Origin: Anaerocolumna sp. AGMB13025
GTDB taxonomy: Bacteria; Bacillota; Clostridia; Lachnospirales; Lachnospiraceae
Direction: 5' to 3'
Assembly (NCBI RefSeq): GCF_029689925.1
Contig: NZ_CP121445.1
Location: 3,952,501-4,016,500 of the forward strand
DNA length: 64,000 nucleotides
Part shown: positions 28,962 to 37,244 of the stretch, in pieces
Layout: every line of letters starts with the position of its first letter
How positions within the stretch are numbered: the first letter of the stretch is position 1
The notes under the pieces: model-generated
What the model was told of the DNA's origin: nothing
Database searches by the model: none
Seen by the model: only the letters and a program-made list of their open reading frames with translations
Translations under genes and position numbers: made by a program

Positions 28962-29324
28962 ATGAATGAATATAAACTTGCTCAGGGTGAAGCAAAATTT
29001 GCTGAATTGATTTGGAGTCATGAACCGATTACTTCCATGGACCTGGTAAAGCTGTGTGAAAATGAAATGAATTGGAAAAAATCAACCACCTATACCGTAC
29101 TTAAGAAACTATGTGCCAAAGGTATCTTTCAAAACACGAATACCCTTGTAACTTCAATAATTAAGAAAGATGAGTTCTACGGAAAACAAAGCCGTTTTTT
29201 TGTGGAAGATATCTTTGGAGGTTCACTTCCAAAATTTTTAACCGCCTTCCTTGGAAACAGCAAGCTAAGTGACAAGCAGGCAGCGGAACTAAAAAAACTG
29301 ATTGACCGGCATAAGGAGGAATAG
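28962..29324 (+). CDS. BlaI/MecI/CopY-family repressor
   Basis: A 120-residue winged-helix repressor. Motifs MNEYKLAQGEAKFAELIW and WKKSTTYTVLKKLCAKGIF are typical of the BlaI DNA-binding domain; a C-terminal dimerisation helix follows. Start: ATG at 28962 with GGAGG 8 nt upstream. It is followed two bases later by an M56 membrane peptidase gene, the usual BlaI-BlaR pairing, in which the peptidase inactivates the repressor after signal detection. Confidence 0.93.
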   Translation: MNEYKLAQGEAKFAELIWSHEPITSMDLVKLCENEMNWKKSTTYTVLKKLCAKGIFQNTNTLVTSIIKKDEFYGKQSRFFVEDIFGGSLPKFLTAFLGNSKLSDKQAAELKKLIDRHKEE

Positions 29325-29326
29325 TA

Positions 29327-30886
29327 ATGGATAGTCTGTTTATTTCTGTTTTGAATATGAGTATAACAGCAAGCTATGTGATAGCAGCTATTATTCTGGT
29401 ACGGCTATTTCTAAAAAAAGCACCTAAAATATTTTCTTATACTCTCTGGACAATAGCGGGCTTACGCCTTTCTATTCCATTTTCAATTGAGAGTATTTTC
29501 AGTCTGATGCCTTTTAAGTCCCAGCCTATTTCAAACACTGCTGCTCTGGGTGAGAAGGTCACCTTTCGTTCCTCCGCAGACGCAGTACTAAAAGCCATAG
29601 GAGATGCAGCAAACGGTGGTCTTGGGACAATTACCGTACATCTTGGAAAAACAGCAGACGGCAATCCAATCACCACATCAGCATACCACTTTGAAGTATG
29701 GCTAATGTTTGGAAGTTATATCTGGATAATCGGAGTTGCCCTGCTGCTGATCTATAGCGTAATATCTACCCTCCTGCTCAAGCTAAGACTGCATGCAGCT
29801 ACTCATATAGGAGGTAATTTATATGAAGTCTGGAATTTAAAGACTCCTTTTGTTCTCGGCTTTATCCGACCAAAAATCTATATTCCCTCCGGACTTTCCG
29901 AAGAGGAAAAAAGCTATATCATCCTTCATGAACAAACTCATATAAAACGCTTTGACCACATAGTAAAACTGATTGCCTTCCTTCTTGTTTGTGTCCACTG
30001 GTTTAATCCGTTGGTCTGGACTGCTTTTCTGCTTATGAACGCAGATATGGAGATGTCTTGTGATGAACGTGTCTTAAAAGAGATGGGCAGCATGATTAAA
30101 CATGGATATTCTACCTCCCTGCTTACCCTGGCAACAAGGCAGCGCCAGATAAGCCCAAGTCCGCTGGCATTTGGGGAAGGCAGCTTAACAGGACGAATAA
30201 AAAACATATTAAACTATAAAAAACCCGCCACTTGGGTTACAGCAGTTTCAATCCTGCTCCTTGCTGTATTGATTATCGGTTTTACAACAAACAGACCCTC
30301 TGCAGGTGGTTCTTCTGACTTGGACGCAAATGTGCTTCCTAATGACTTTGCTGAACAAAACTTGACTATAAATGAACACACTTTGACTATTAACGATGTC
30401 AGAACACTTGCGGAAAAGGGTAATGAGTTAACCTTTGAAGACTTAAGTGACTTCACCGGCGCAGATGCCAGTTCAAACACCAATTATCATATTATGGTCT
30501 ATCGCGTCCAGGGTGGTTACCGTCTACTTGTACGAACAGATGGTAGTAAGATAGATATTACCACCTTGCAAGGAATATGGGACAGCGGCAACAGCGGTAT
30601 CGATATCCGCTATAACAATGTAGATGAATTCATAAGGAACCATCCATCGTCGGAGAACTTAACGAACTGGCAGGGTATAATCGGCATGTCACGAGAGGAA
30701 GTTCATAAGAAAATGGGCGAACCCCATAGCATGCTATCGGGATTATTCGGAGACGTTTATAAATTAGACGAGGATATGAATATTATTATTTATTACGATG
30801 CGGATTCGAAGGTAAATCGTTACAAGATAGATGCACTGCAGGCAGACACCTCTCCTCAAGCCTCTTTCGTCCCAATAGAGGACTAA
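29327..30886 (+). CDS. BlaR1-like M56 membrane metallopeptidase with non-PBP C-terminal sensor
   Basis: A 519-residue signal transducer. Three N-terminal helices (about 5-25, 35-55, 125-150) precede a cytoplasmic zinc peptidase domain with HEQTH at 201-205 and a likely third ligand in MEMSCDERVLKEMG. A fourth helix lies near 302-322. The outer domain (325-519) lacks the transpeptidase-like SxxK/KTG pattern of true BlaR1. Instead it shows GIIGMSREEVHKKMGEP, resembling SmpA/BamE-like segments. It probably senses something other than beta-lactam. AGGAGG precedes the start. Confidence 0.88.
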   Translation: MDSLFISVLNMSITASYVIAAIILVRLFLKKAPKIFSYTLWTIAGLRLSIPFSIESIFSLMPFKSQPISNTAALGEKVTFRSSADAVLKAIGDAANGGLGTITVHLGKTADGNPITTSAYHFEVWLMFGSYIWIIGVALLLIYSVISTLLLKLRLHAATHIGGNLYEVWNLKTPFVLGFIRPKIYIPSGLSEEEKSYIILHEQTHIKRFDHIVKLIAFLLVCVHWFNPLVWTAFLLMNADMEMSCDERVLKEMGSMIKHGYSTSLLTLATRQRQISPSPLAFGEGSLTGRIKNILNYKKPATWVTAVSILLLAVLIIGFTTNRPSAGGSSDLDANVLPNDFAEQNLTINEHTLTINDVRTLAEKGNELTFEDLSDFTGADASSNTNYHIMVYRVQGGYRLLVRTDGSKIDITTLQGIWDSGNSGIDIRYNNVDEFIRNHPSSENLTNWQGIIGMSREEVHKKMGEPHSMLSGLFGDVYKLDEDMNIIIYYDADSKVNRYKIDALQADTSPQASFVPIED

Positions 30887-30890
30887 AGCG

Positions 30891-30930
30891 ATTTTTCATA
30901 TCACATAAAAATTTTTCATATCACATAAAA
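30891..30930 (+). repeat. Perfect 20-bp direct duplication
   Basis: ATTTTTCATATCACATAAAA occurs twice back to back, starting 4 bp after the M56 gene's stop and just before its terminator. It looks like a recent tandem duplication. Confidence 0.9.
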
Positions 30931-30932
30931 AT

Positions 30933-30969
30933 AAGACTGTATAAAAGGTTAAAACCTTCGAGCAGTCTT
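30933..30969 (+). terminator. Intrinsic terminator of blaI-M56 unit
   Basis: AAGACTG and CAGTCTT pair, with an inner AAGG/CCTT stem, followed by TTTGCTTTTG. It lies shortly after the M56 stop. Confidence 0.8.
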
Positions 30970-31241
30970 TTGCTTTTGAATCATAAGTTCAATTGAATAA
31001 TACTAATATTTTATCTCATCTTGTTTCTGACTTCTTACCTAGTGTAAAGTTAATATTAATTTTGTAAAGTAATAATTTCCCAGGTAAATCTTAAGTTAAT
31101 TCTCTCTTCCCCCCATTGCCATCCCTTTTTCAGTATGATATTAATAATTTGTACCATATATTCCCATGATGGGGCTCGAAATTTTGACATATTCTATTAC
31201 CGCAAAGGAGGGAAAACATTAACTAATTAATTAATTAATTA

Positions 31242-31296
31242 TTAACAAAAGAAAATAACAAAAGTTAGTTTTTGTTAACTATGAAAATCCTTAACA
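31242..31296 (+). promoter_or_regulatory. Possible PhoP-like TTAACA sites and dyad upstream of phosphatase
   Basis: TTAAC(A/T) hexamers occur at 31242, 31275 and 31291, with one at 31219. TAACAAAA and TTTTGTTA form an 8-bp dyad at 31256-31277. Bacillus PhoP boxes are TTAACA repeats at 11-bp steps; the spacing here (33, 16) fits only partly. The rest of 30970-31241 has no gene. Confidence 0.3.
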
Positions 31297-31355
31297 CAAA
31301 AATAATTACCTGATTATGAATCAAAGTGCCTTACATAAGGCAGATGGGAGTCGTT

Positions 31356-32894
31356 ATGAACAAGATATTAAAAAGAATAATAGCAGGCACTGCAATCAGT
31401 GCATTGGCATTATCAGCAGCATTCATGAATTTACATACTGCTTCTACCAGTGTGGCAGCAGAAAATCCCAAAGCAGCCCTGGCGGCGCAGACAAACGCCC
31501 CGAAATATGTATTCCTATTTATCGGTGACGGTATGAGTTATCCGCAAATCCAAGCGGCTAGTGATTATCTTGGTGCAGTCAGTCAGAACAAAGACGCAAA
31601 AAAATTAAGCGGTAATAAATATTTGGATTTTATGAAATTTCCGTCAGTGGGCTCTGCAGTGACATTTGATTCCACCTCCTTTTGTCCCGATTCAGCCTCA
31701 ACTGCCACTTCCCTTTCTACAGGTTATAAAACTTACAGCGGAATCATCAATATGGATGAAACCCAAAAAATCTCCTATGAAACCATCTCAGAAAAGTTGA
31801 AAAAACAATTAGGCTATAAGATTGGTATTATTTCCACCGTTAATTTAAACCATGCCACCCCTGCAGCCTTCTACGCACATCAATCCTCCAGAAATAATTA
31901 TTATGCGATCGGTGTGGAAATGGTGAAAAGCAATTTTGAATACTTTGCCGGAGGTGCTCTTAAAAATGTAACTGGTGATGACAAGACAAAACCACAAGAG
32001 GACCTATATACCTTAGCTCAGAAAAACGGTTATAAAGTTATAAAGACTCAAAAAGAGGCTGACAAACTTACAGCTGCCGACGGTAAAGCTATCGTAATTG
32101 GTGAAACCCTTGCAGACAGCGATTCCTTGTCCTATTCGAATGATGTAAAAGCAGATGAATGGGAACTAAAAGATTATGTAAAAAAAGGAATTGAAGTACT
32201 TGATAATAAAAAGGGCTTTTTTATGATGATTGAAGGCGGTAAAATTGACTGGGCCTGCCATGCCAATGATGCAGGTTCTACCATTGCCGATACAATTGCT
32301 TTAGATAAAGCTGTGGATGAAGCTATTAATTTCTATTACAAACACCCTTCAGAGACCTTAATCCTTGTAACCGGTGACCATGAAACCGGAGGTTTAACAA
32401 TTGGTTATGCTGGTACAGATTATGATACCTACTTAGCGAACCTGACTAATCAAAAGATATCATATGCCAAATTTGATTCTGTTTATGTAAAGAAATATAA
32501 AGAAAACAAAACTCCTTTTAGTGAAGTTTTAAAGGACATAAAATCTAATTTCGGCTTAATGGCAGAAGGTGACAGTTCTGCTGTTAAAGATTCCAAATTG
32601 GTTTTGACACCTTATGAATACAACCTGTTAAAAGCTGCTTATGATAAGACCATGAGTGCCTCCAGCACAGACAGAACCCAGCAGGAATATATTTTATACG
32701 GAACCTATGAACCCTTAACCGTAACTATCACCCACCTTTTAAACAATAAATCCGGTATAAACTTCTCTTCCTATGCTCATACTGGTTTACCTGTCGGAGT
32801 ATTTGCACAAGGAACGGGTGCTTCTTTATTTGAGGGTTATTATGATAATACGGAAATTTATCATAATCTGGCTAAATTATTAAAAGTAAAATAG
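31356..32894 (+). CDS. Secreted alkaline phosphatase
   Basis: A 512-residue exported phosphomonoesterase. The signal peptide spans about residues 1-35, with cleavage near TSVAAEN. Catalytic and metal motifs: FLFIGDGMSYPQ (D58), CPDSASTATSLSTGYK (nucleophile S113), GGKIDWACHANDAG and LVTGDHETGG, then a late His motif in SYAHTGLPVGVFAQG. Start: MNKILKRI at 31356 with GGGAG 7 nt upstream. It releases phosphate from organic compounds outside the cell. The next gene (YibE/F) lies 135 bp downstream beyond a hairpin. Confidence 0.94.
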   Translation: MNKILKRIIAGTAISALALSAAFMNLHTASTSVAAENPKAALAAQTNAPKYVFLFIGDGMSYPQIQAASDYLGAVSQNKDAKKLSGNKYLDFMKFPSVGSAVTFDSTSFCPDSASTATSLSTGYKTYSGIINMDETQKISYETISEKLKKQLGYKIGIISTVNLNHATPAAFYAHQSSRNNYYAIGVEMVKSNFEYFAGGALKNVTGDDKTKPQEDLYTLAQKNGYKVIKTQKEADKLTAADGKAIVIGETLADSDSLSYSNDVKADEWELKDYVKKGIEVLDNKKGFFMMIEGGKIDWACHANDAGSTIADTIALDKAVDEAINFYYKHPSETLILVTGDHETGGLTIGYAGTDYDTYLANLTNQKISYAKFDSVYVKKYKENKTPFSEVLKDIKSNFGLMAEGDSSAVKDSKLVLTPYEYNLLKAAYDKTMSASSTDRTQQEYILYGTYEPLTVTITHLLNNKSGINFSSYAHTGLPVGVFAQGTGASLFEGYYDNTEIYHNLAKLLKVK

Positions 32895-32963
32895 GATTTA
32901 TCCGCCAATTACGAAATCATTGTTTAATAGCGAGGTTTTATAAAATCCTCAGTTTCTTTCCCG

Positions 32964-32995
32964 GCAGAGGCTGTTGCAGACACATCAGCCTCTGC
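32964..32995 (+). terminator. Hairpin between phosphatase and YibE/F genes
   Basis: GCAGAGGCTG and CAGCCTCTGC form a perfect 10-bp stem with a 12-nt loop. The following bases (ATTCATTCTT) are only moderately U-rich, so partial termination is likely. It lies 34 bp before the next start codon. Confidence 0.6.
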
Positions 32996-33029
32996 ATTCA
33001 TTCTTATAGAAAGAAGGGTTAAAAATATC

Positions 33030-34265
33030 ATGCCGATGAAACAGCTTCCCAAGCATTTTGCTAAATTAAAAAGAAGAATTGATATTGCATACTATTTACC
33101 GGTTATCGTATGCCTGCTGTTTATCATTACACTGTTAATTCTGCCTACCGGCTACGAAGATGCAGTTATATATAAAGGAACAGACCGCTGTTCTGCACGT
33201 ATCCTGTCAGTGAATAACGATACAATCATTGATACCGGTTTAATCCGCTCCGGAGAACAGACCTGTCAGGTGGAATTGCTGGGCGGAAAATTTAAAGGGC
33301 AGCAGACAGAGGCTTTTAATCTATTAAATGGTTCTCTTGAATCTGATAAAATCTTTTATCCGGGAGATAAAGCTCTGGTCGTTATCAGTTATGATAACAA
33401 CCAGATTTTATCCGTAAATCTCATTGATCATTACCGAATTCATCACGAAGCAATCCTGGCTGCAGCCTTTATGATATTCTTAGTCCTGACTGCCGGCAAA
33501 ACCGGACTCCGGGCAATCCTTGCCTTTATCACCACGGTTTTATTAATCTGGAAGGTATTGATTCCTACTTATTTAAATGGTCACAATCCGATTTATTACG
33601 GTTTACTGATTACAGTCTTATTAATTGTAATTACCATATCTTTAGTATATGGTTTTAACCGCAAAACCTTATCCGCAGTTTCCGGCTCTGCTCTTGGGAT
33701 GTTTGTTACCTGTATTCTAGGTATGATATTTACCAGTGCATTTAAAATCCATGGTGCAATTATGCCTAACTCAGAAAGCCTGTTATACAGCGGATACCAG
33801 AATCTGAACCTGACTCAGATTTTTATGGCCAGCATCTTCATCGGTTCCTCCGGTGCTGTTATGGATCTGGCTGTTGATATTACCTCAGCTGTAAATGAAG
33901 TAATTGATAAAAAACCTGATATTACCTGGAAAGAAGCCTTTAAATCCGGTATGAATGTCGGCAGAGCCGCTATGGGTACCATGACCACCACCCTTTTACT
34001 GGCATATTCCGGGGGGTATATTGCCCTGCTCATGGTCTTTATGGCACAGGGAACTCCGATTTATAATATACTGAATTATAAATATGTATCAGCTGAGATT
34101 ATTGAAACGATTGTAGGAAGTTTTGGTCTGGTGACCGTAGCACCATTTACAGCCTTGACCAGCGGTATCTTATTGACCTATAAAAATAAGAAAAAGATAG
34201 ATATAGCAATAATCCAGACTGAAAGAGATGAACAGATAATCACTGAGAAAGCCTATTTGGATTAA
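33030..34265 (+). CDS. YibE/F-like multi-pass membrane protein
   Basis: A 411-residue membrane protein of the YibE/F family, function unknown. One helix lies near 20-42. A ~100-residue extracytoplasmic beta-rich part follows, then about seven helices from residue 140 on, including AFMIFLVLTAGKTGLRAILAF and the conserved SIFIGSSGAVMDLAVDITSA. DNA upstream carries GAAGGG as a weak ribosome site. It follows the phosphatase on the same strand, so a link to phosphate or metal homeostasis is possible. Confidence 0.88.
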   Translation: MPMKQLPKHFAKLKRRIDIAYYLPVIVCLLFIITLLILPTGYEDAVIYKGTDRCSARILSVNNDTIIDTGLIRSGEQTCQVELLGGKFKGQQTEAFNLLNGSLESDKIFYPGDKALVVISYDNNQILSVNLIDHYRIHHEAILAAAFMIFLVLTAGKTGLRAILAFITTVLLIWKVLIPTYLNGHNPIYYGLLITVLLIVITISLVYGFNRKTLSAVSGSALGMFVTCILGMIFTSAFKIHGAIMPNSESLLYSGYQNLNLTQIFMASIFIGSSGAVMDLAVDITSAVNEVIDKKPDITWKEAFKSGMNVGRAAMGTMTTTLLLAYSGGYIALLMVFMAQGTPIYNILNYKYVSAEIIETIVGSFGLVTVAPFTALTSGILLTYKNKKKIDIAIIQTERDEQIITEKAYLD

Positions 34266-34320
34266 GAAAGTGTTTGTAAAAAAGAATCCGATTATGAAAA
34301 TAAAATTATTATGTCGTGTA

Positions 34321-34431
34321 GAAATTTAGTAGTCATAAAAAAATTAATTGTCTCACCACAAATTAATAGCCATGTCGCAAATTAATAGTATAATGCAAGT
34401 TTATAGTCATAATGAAAGTTAATAATCATAA
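34321..34431. repeat. 18-19-bp degenerate tandem array
   Basis: About six copies of a unit like CAAATTAATAGTCATAATG begin near 34321, 34340, 34359, 34378, 34396 and 34414. Steps are 18-19 bp. The array fills the space between the YibE/F stop and the serA terminator. Confidence 0.7.
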
Positions 34432-34496
34432 CTCATTGTAAAAGTTCTAACTCGGTTTACAAATAATAAACGTTGTTTAATAGTAATAACACAAAT

Positions 34497-34522
34497 AAGG
34501 GAAGCCTCATTTAGCTTCCCTT
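34497..34522. terminator. Bidirectional terminator between YibE/F gene and serA
   Basis: AAGGGAAGC and GCTTCCCTT form a perfect 9-bp stem with an 8-nt loop. It lies between convergent genes. Confidence 0.8.
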
Positions 34523-34613
34523 AATCATTTTCTGTATAGTATTCCTTTGATTCATAACTTCCTTAGTCAGTAATCTCCTGATTAACTTTCTTTTATGTAT
34601 AAGAGTTTCACAA

Positions 34614-35774
34614 TCAAAGTACTCTGACTTTTAAAACACCCTCAATTCCATTTAACTTCTGAGCTGCGGTTTCGGATACATCTCCTTCGATATCAAGGAC
34701 CGTATAGGCATAGTCACCGCGGCTCTTATTAATCATGTTGGATATGTTAATGTTCTCCACAGAGAATAAACCGGTAAACTGGGTTAACATATTCGGTATG
34801 TTCTTATGATTAATCGTGATACGTTTTGCTGAAGTACAAACCCCTGCATCGCAGTCCGGATAATTAACAGAATTCTTAATGGTTCCATATTCCATATATT
34901 CCATTATCTCTTTTACTGCCATAATAGCACAGTTATCTTCCGATTCCTCCGTAGAGGCTCCAAGATGAGGAATTGCAATGGCTCCTTCCATTCCTGCTGT
35001 TTTAGCGTTGGGGAAATCCGTAACATAACTTGCAACTTTACCGGCTTTTAGGGCTTCTGCCATATCATCATCATTAACCAGCAGATCCCTTGCAAAGTTA
35101 AGGATGACAACTCCGTCTTTCATCATAGACAGAGTATCTTTATTAATCATCTTTTTTGTATCCTCCAATAGAGGTACATGTACGGTAATATAATCGCAGG
35201 TACGGTATATTTCCTCTTTTGTCTTTACGTAAATGATATCCCTGGATAGATTCCAGGCATGCTGAACTGAAATATAAGGGTCACAGCCATACACTTCCAT
35301 ACCTAAACGCTTTGCTGCATTGGCGACTAATACACCAATAGCACCAAGTCCGATTACGCCTAACTTCTTACCTTCAATTTCCCTGCCGGCAAATTTAGAC
35401 TTACCTTTTTCCACTAATTTAGCTACTGCTTCATCGTCTTTAATCGTTTGAACCCAGTTGATTCCGCCTACGATATTACGGGAAGCAAGCATTAACCCCG
35501 CAATTACAAGCTCCTTTACACCATTAGCATTGGCTCCGGGAGTATTAAATACTACGATTCCTTTTTCCGCACATTTATCAATAGGAATATTGTTAACACC
35601 TGCTCCTGCCCTTGCAATTGCTTTTAAATTCTCGGGTAATTCCGTGTCTAACATGGAAGCACTTCTTACCAGCACGGCATCCGCTTCTGGTAAGGAATCC
35701 ACCTTCTGATATTCTTCTGTAAATAAATCCAGACCAATTGGGGCTATGGGATTTTGGCAATTATATTTAACCAT
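34614..35774 (-). CDS. serA: D-3-phosphoglycerate dehydrogenase
   Basis: A 386-residue enzyme oxidising 3-phosphoglycerate to phosphohydroxypyruvate with NAD, the first step of serine synthesis. The N-terminal segment has AIARAGAGVNNIP. The NAD fold has GVIGLGAIGVLVAN. Catalytic residues lie in ILNFARDLLV (Arg) and IPHLGASTEES (His). A C-terminal ACT domain of about 75 residues (from ~312) may allow serine feedback. AAGGAG precedes the start. It is 21 bp downstream of serC, forming a serCA operon. Confidence 0.96.
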   Translation of the reverse strand: MVKYNCQNPIAPIGLDLFTEEYQKVDSLPEADAVLVRSASMLDTELPENLKAIARAGAGVNNIPIDKCAEKGIVVFNTPGANANGVKELVIAGLMLASRNIVGGINWVQTIKDDEAVAKLVEKGKSKFAGREIEGKKLGVIGLGAIGVLVANAAKRLGMEVYGCDPYISVQHAWNLSRDIIYVKTKEEIYRTCDYITVHVPLLEDTKKMINKDTLSMMKDGVVILNFARDLLVNDDDMAEALKAGKVASYVTDFPNAKTAGMEGAIAIPHLGASTEESEDNCAIMAVKEIMEYMEYGTIKNSVNYPDCDAGVCTSAKRITINHKNIPNMLTQFTGLFSVENINISNMINKSRGDYAYTVLDIEGDVSETAAQKLNGIEGVLKVRVL

Positions 35775-35795
35775 AATGTCACTCCTTTTATTCTT

Positions 35796-36881
35796 TTATT
35801 TTGTGTTTTCTTCTTCGAATTTCTTCATGAATTCTACTAATTTTTCAACACCTTTTATTGGCATGGCATTATAAATACTTGCCCTCATACCACCAACAGA
35901 TCTATGTCCTTTTAAATTCTCAAAACCGGCTGCTTTGGCTTCTTTAATAAATTTGGCATCGATTTCATCGTTTCCGGTAATAAATGGTACATTCATAAGG
36001 GAACGGTCTTCTTTTACAACAGTTCCTTTAAATAATTTACTTTGATCCAGGAAGTCATAAAGAATAGCTGCTTTCTTTTCATTGAGTTCTTTCATGGCTG
36101 AAAGACCACCTAACTTTTTAAGCCATTTAAATACTTTACCGCAGATATAAATTCCATAAGCAGGAGGCGTATTATACAAAGACTCATTCTCTGCATGGAT
36201 TTTATATTTTAACATGGTTGGGGTTCCCGGTAACGTATCTTCTGTTATAAGATCTTCCCTGATAATTACGATTACCACACCTGCAGGTCCAACATTCTTT
36301 TGAACACCACCATAAATTACGCCATATTTGGATACATCAACAGGTTCCGATAAGAAACAGGAGGATACGTCTGCTACCAGGGTTTTACCCTTGGTGTTAG
36401 GGAGTTGTTTGAATTTTGTACCGTAGATTGTATTATTCTCACAGATATAGACATAATCTGCATCTTCACTGATAGGAAGCTCGGAGCAATCTGGTATATA
36501 GGAGAAGGTTTTATCTGCTGAGGATGCAATTGCATTGGCTTTACCATATATCTGGGCTTCCTGATAAGCTTTTTTAGCCCACTGTCCGGTTATAATAAAA
36601 TCTGCTACTTTGTTTTTCATTAAATTCATAGGGATCATGGCAAACTGCTGGGACGCACCACCCTGTAAAAATAATACCTTGTAGTTATCAGGAATATTCA
36701 TCAAATCCCTTAAATCCTGTTCTGCCTCTTTGATTATGGTTTCATAAGCCTTTGATCTGTGGCTCATCTCCATAACCGACATACCGGTGCCATTGTAGTC
36801 TAACATCTCCTCTGCTGCTTCCTTTAATACTTCTTCAGGTAAAACCGCCGGACCTGCTGAAAAATTATAAACTCTTCCCAC
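35796..36881 (-). CDS. serC: Phosphoserine aminotransferase
   Basis: A 361-residue PLP enzyme converting phosphohydroxypyruvate to phosphoserine. Motifs: VYNFSAGPAVLPEEVL, SVMEMSHRSKAYE, FLQGGASQQFAMIPMNL and the PLP lysine K195 in GGVQKNVGPAG. The start codon is GTG at 36879-36881, with AAAGGAGG upstream; no better ATG exists. It heads the serC-serA unit. A phosphoserine phosphatase was not seen here. Confidence 0.96.
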   Translation of the reverse strand: MGRVYNFSAGPAVLPEEVLKEAAEEMLDYNGTGMSVMEMSHRSKAYETIIKEAEQDLRDLMNIPDNYKVLFLQGGASQQFAMIPMNLMKNKVADFIITGQWAKKAYQEAQIYGKANAIASSADKTFSYIPDCSELPISEDADYVYICENNTIYGTKFKQLPNTKGKTLVADVSSCFLSEPVDVSKYGVIYGGVQKNVGPAGVVIVIIREDLITEDTLPGTPTMLKYKIHAENESLYNTPPAYGIYICGKVFKWLKKLGGLSAMKELNEKKAAILYDFLDQSKLFKGTVVKEDRSLMNVPFITGNDEIDAKFIKEAKAAGFENLKGHRSVGGMRASIYNAMPIKGVEKLVEFMKKFEEENTK

Positions 36882-37154
36882 TTTTATATCCTCCTTTAAT
36901 ATATTACTGATTCTACTTGTTAATTATAGCAAAACTAATATGTAAATATTAATTTTATAATTACTCATTACTTTTTTGTATTAATCCATTAAAGTGTTAC
37001 CGTAAAAATTATGGCATTCATATAATAATTTATATAATACCTCTCATATTGGCAAATCACGAATAATTGTATTCATTTATTTTTGTACTTGACCACTTTA
37101 ATAAATTACATTATAAAACTTAGTTAAATTTTAGTCAATATCTTATATGTATAA
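36882..37154. other. Intergenic region upstream of serC
   Basis: AT-rich DNA without a supported gene. It should hold the serC promoter on the minus strand. No T-box motif was seen. Confidence 0.5.
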
Positions 37155-37205
37155 AAACGGACACTGAAACAAAACGAATATCATTTGCTCAAAAAGTGTC
37201 CGTTT
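37155..37205 (-). terminator. Intrinsic terminator of ilvD-ilvB
   Basis: AAACGGACACT and AGTGTCCGTTT form a perfect 11-bp stem; the minus strand continues with TTTTTATA. It follows the ilvB stop. Confidence 0.85.
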
Positions 37206-37244
37206 ACTACATGTTCCTCTTTGAACTCAGATGAACTTAATTTA

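Noticed and set aside
29437..30483. Three minus-strand ORFs of 79-89 codons
   Set aside because: All are antisense shadows of the M56 peptidase gene.
31219..31296. Definite Pho box upstream of alkaline phosphatase
   Set aside because: TTAACA-like hexamers exist but their spacing does not fit the regular 11-bp pattern; kept only as a weak candidate.
36882..37154. T-box or amino-acid riboswitch before serC or the ilv genes
   Set aside because: No T-box consensus (AGGGTGG-type) was found in either leader region.
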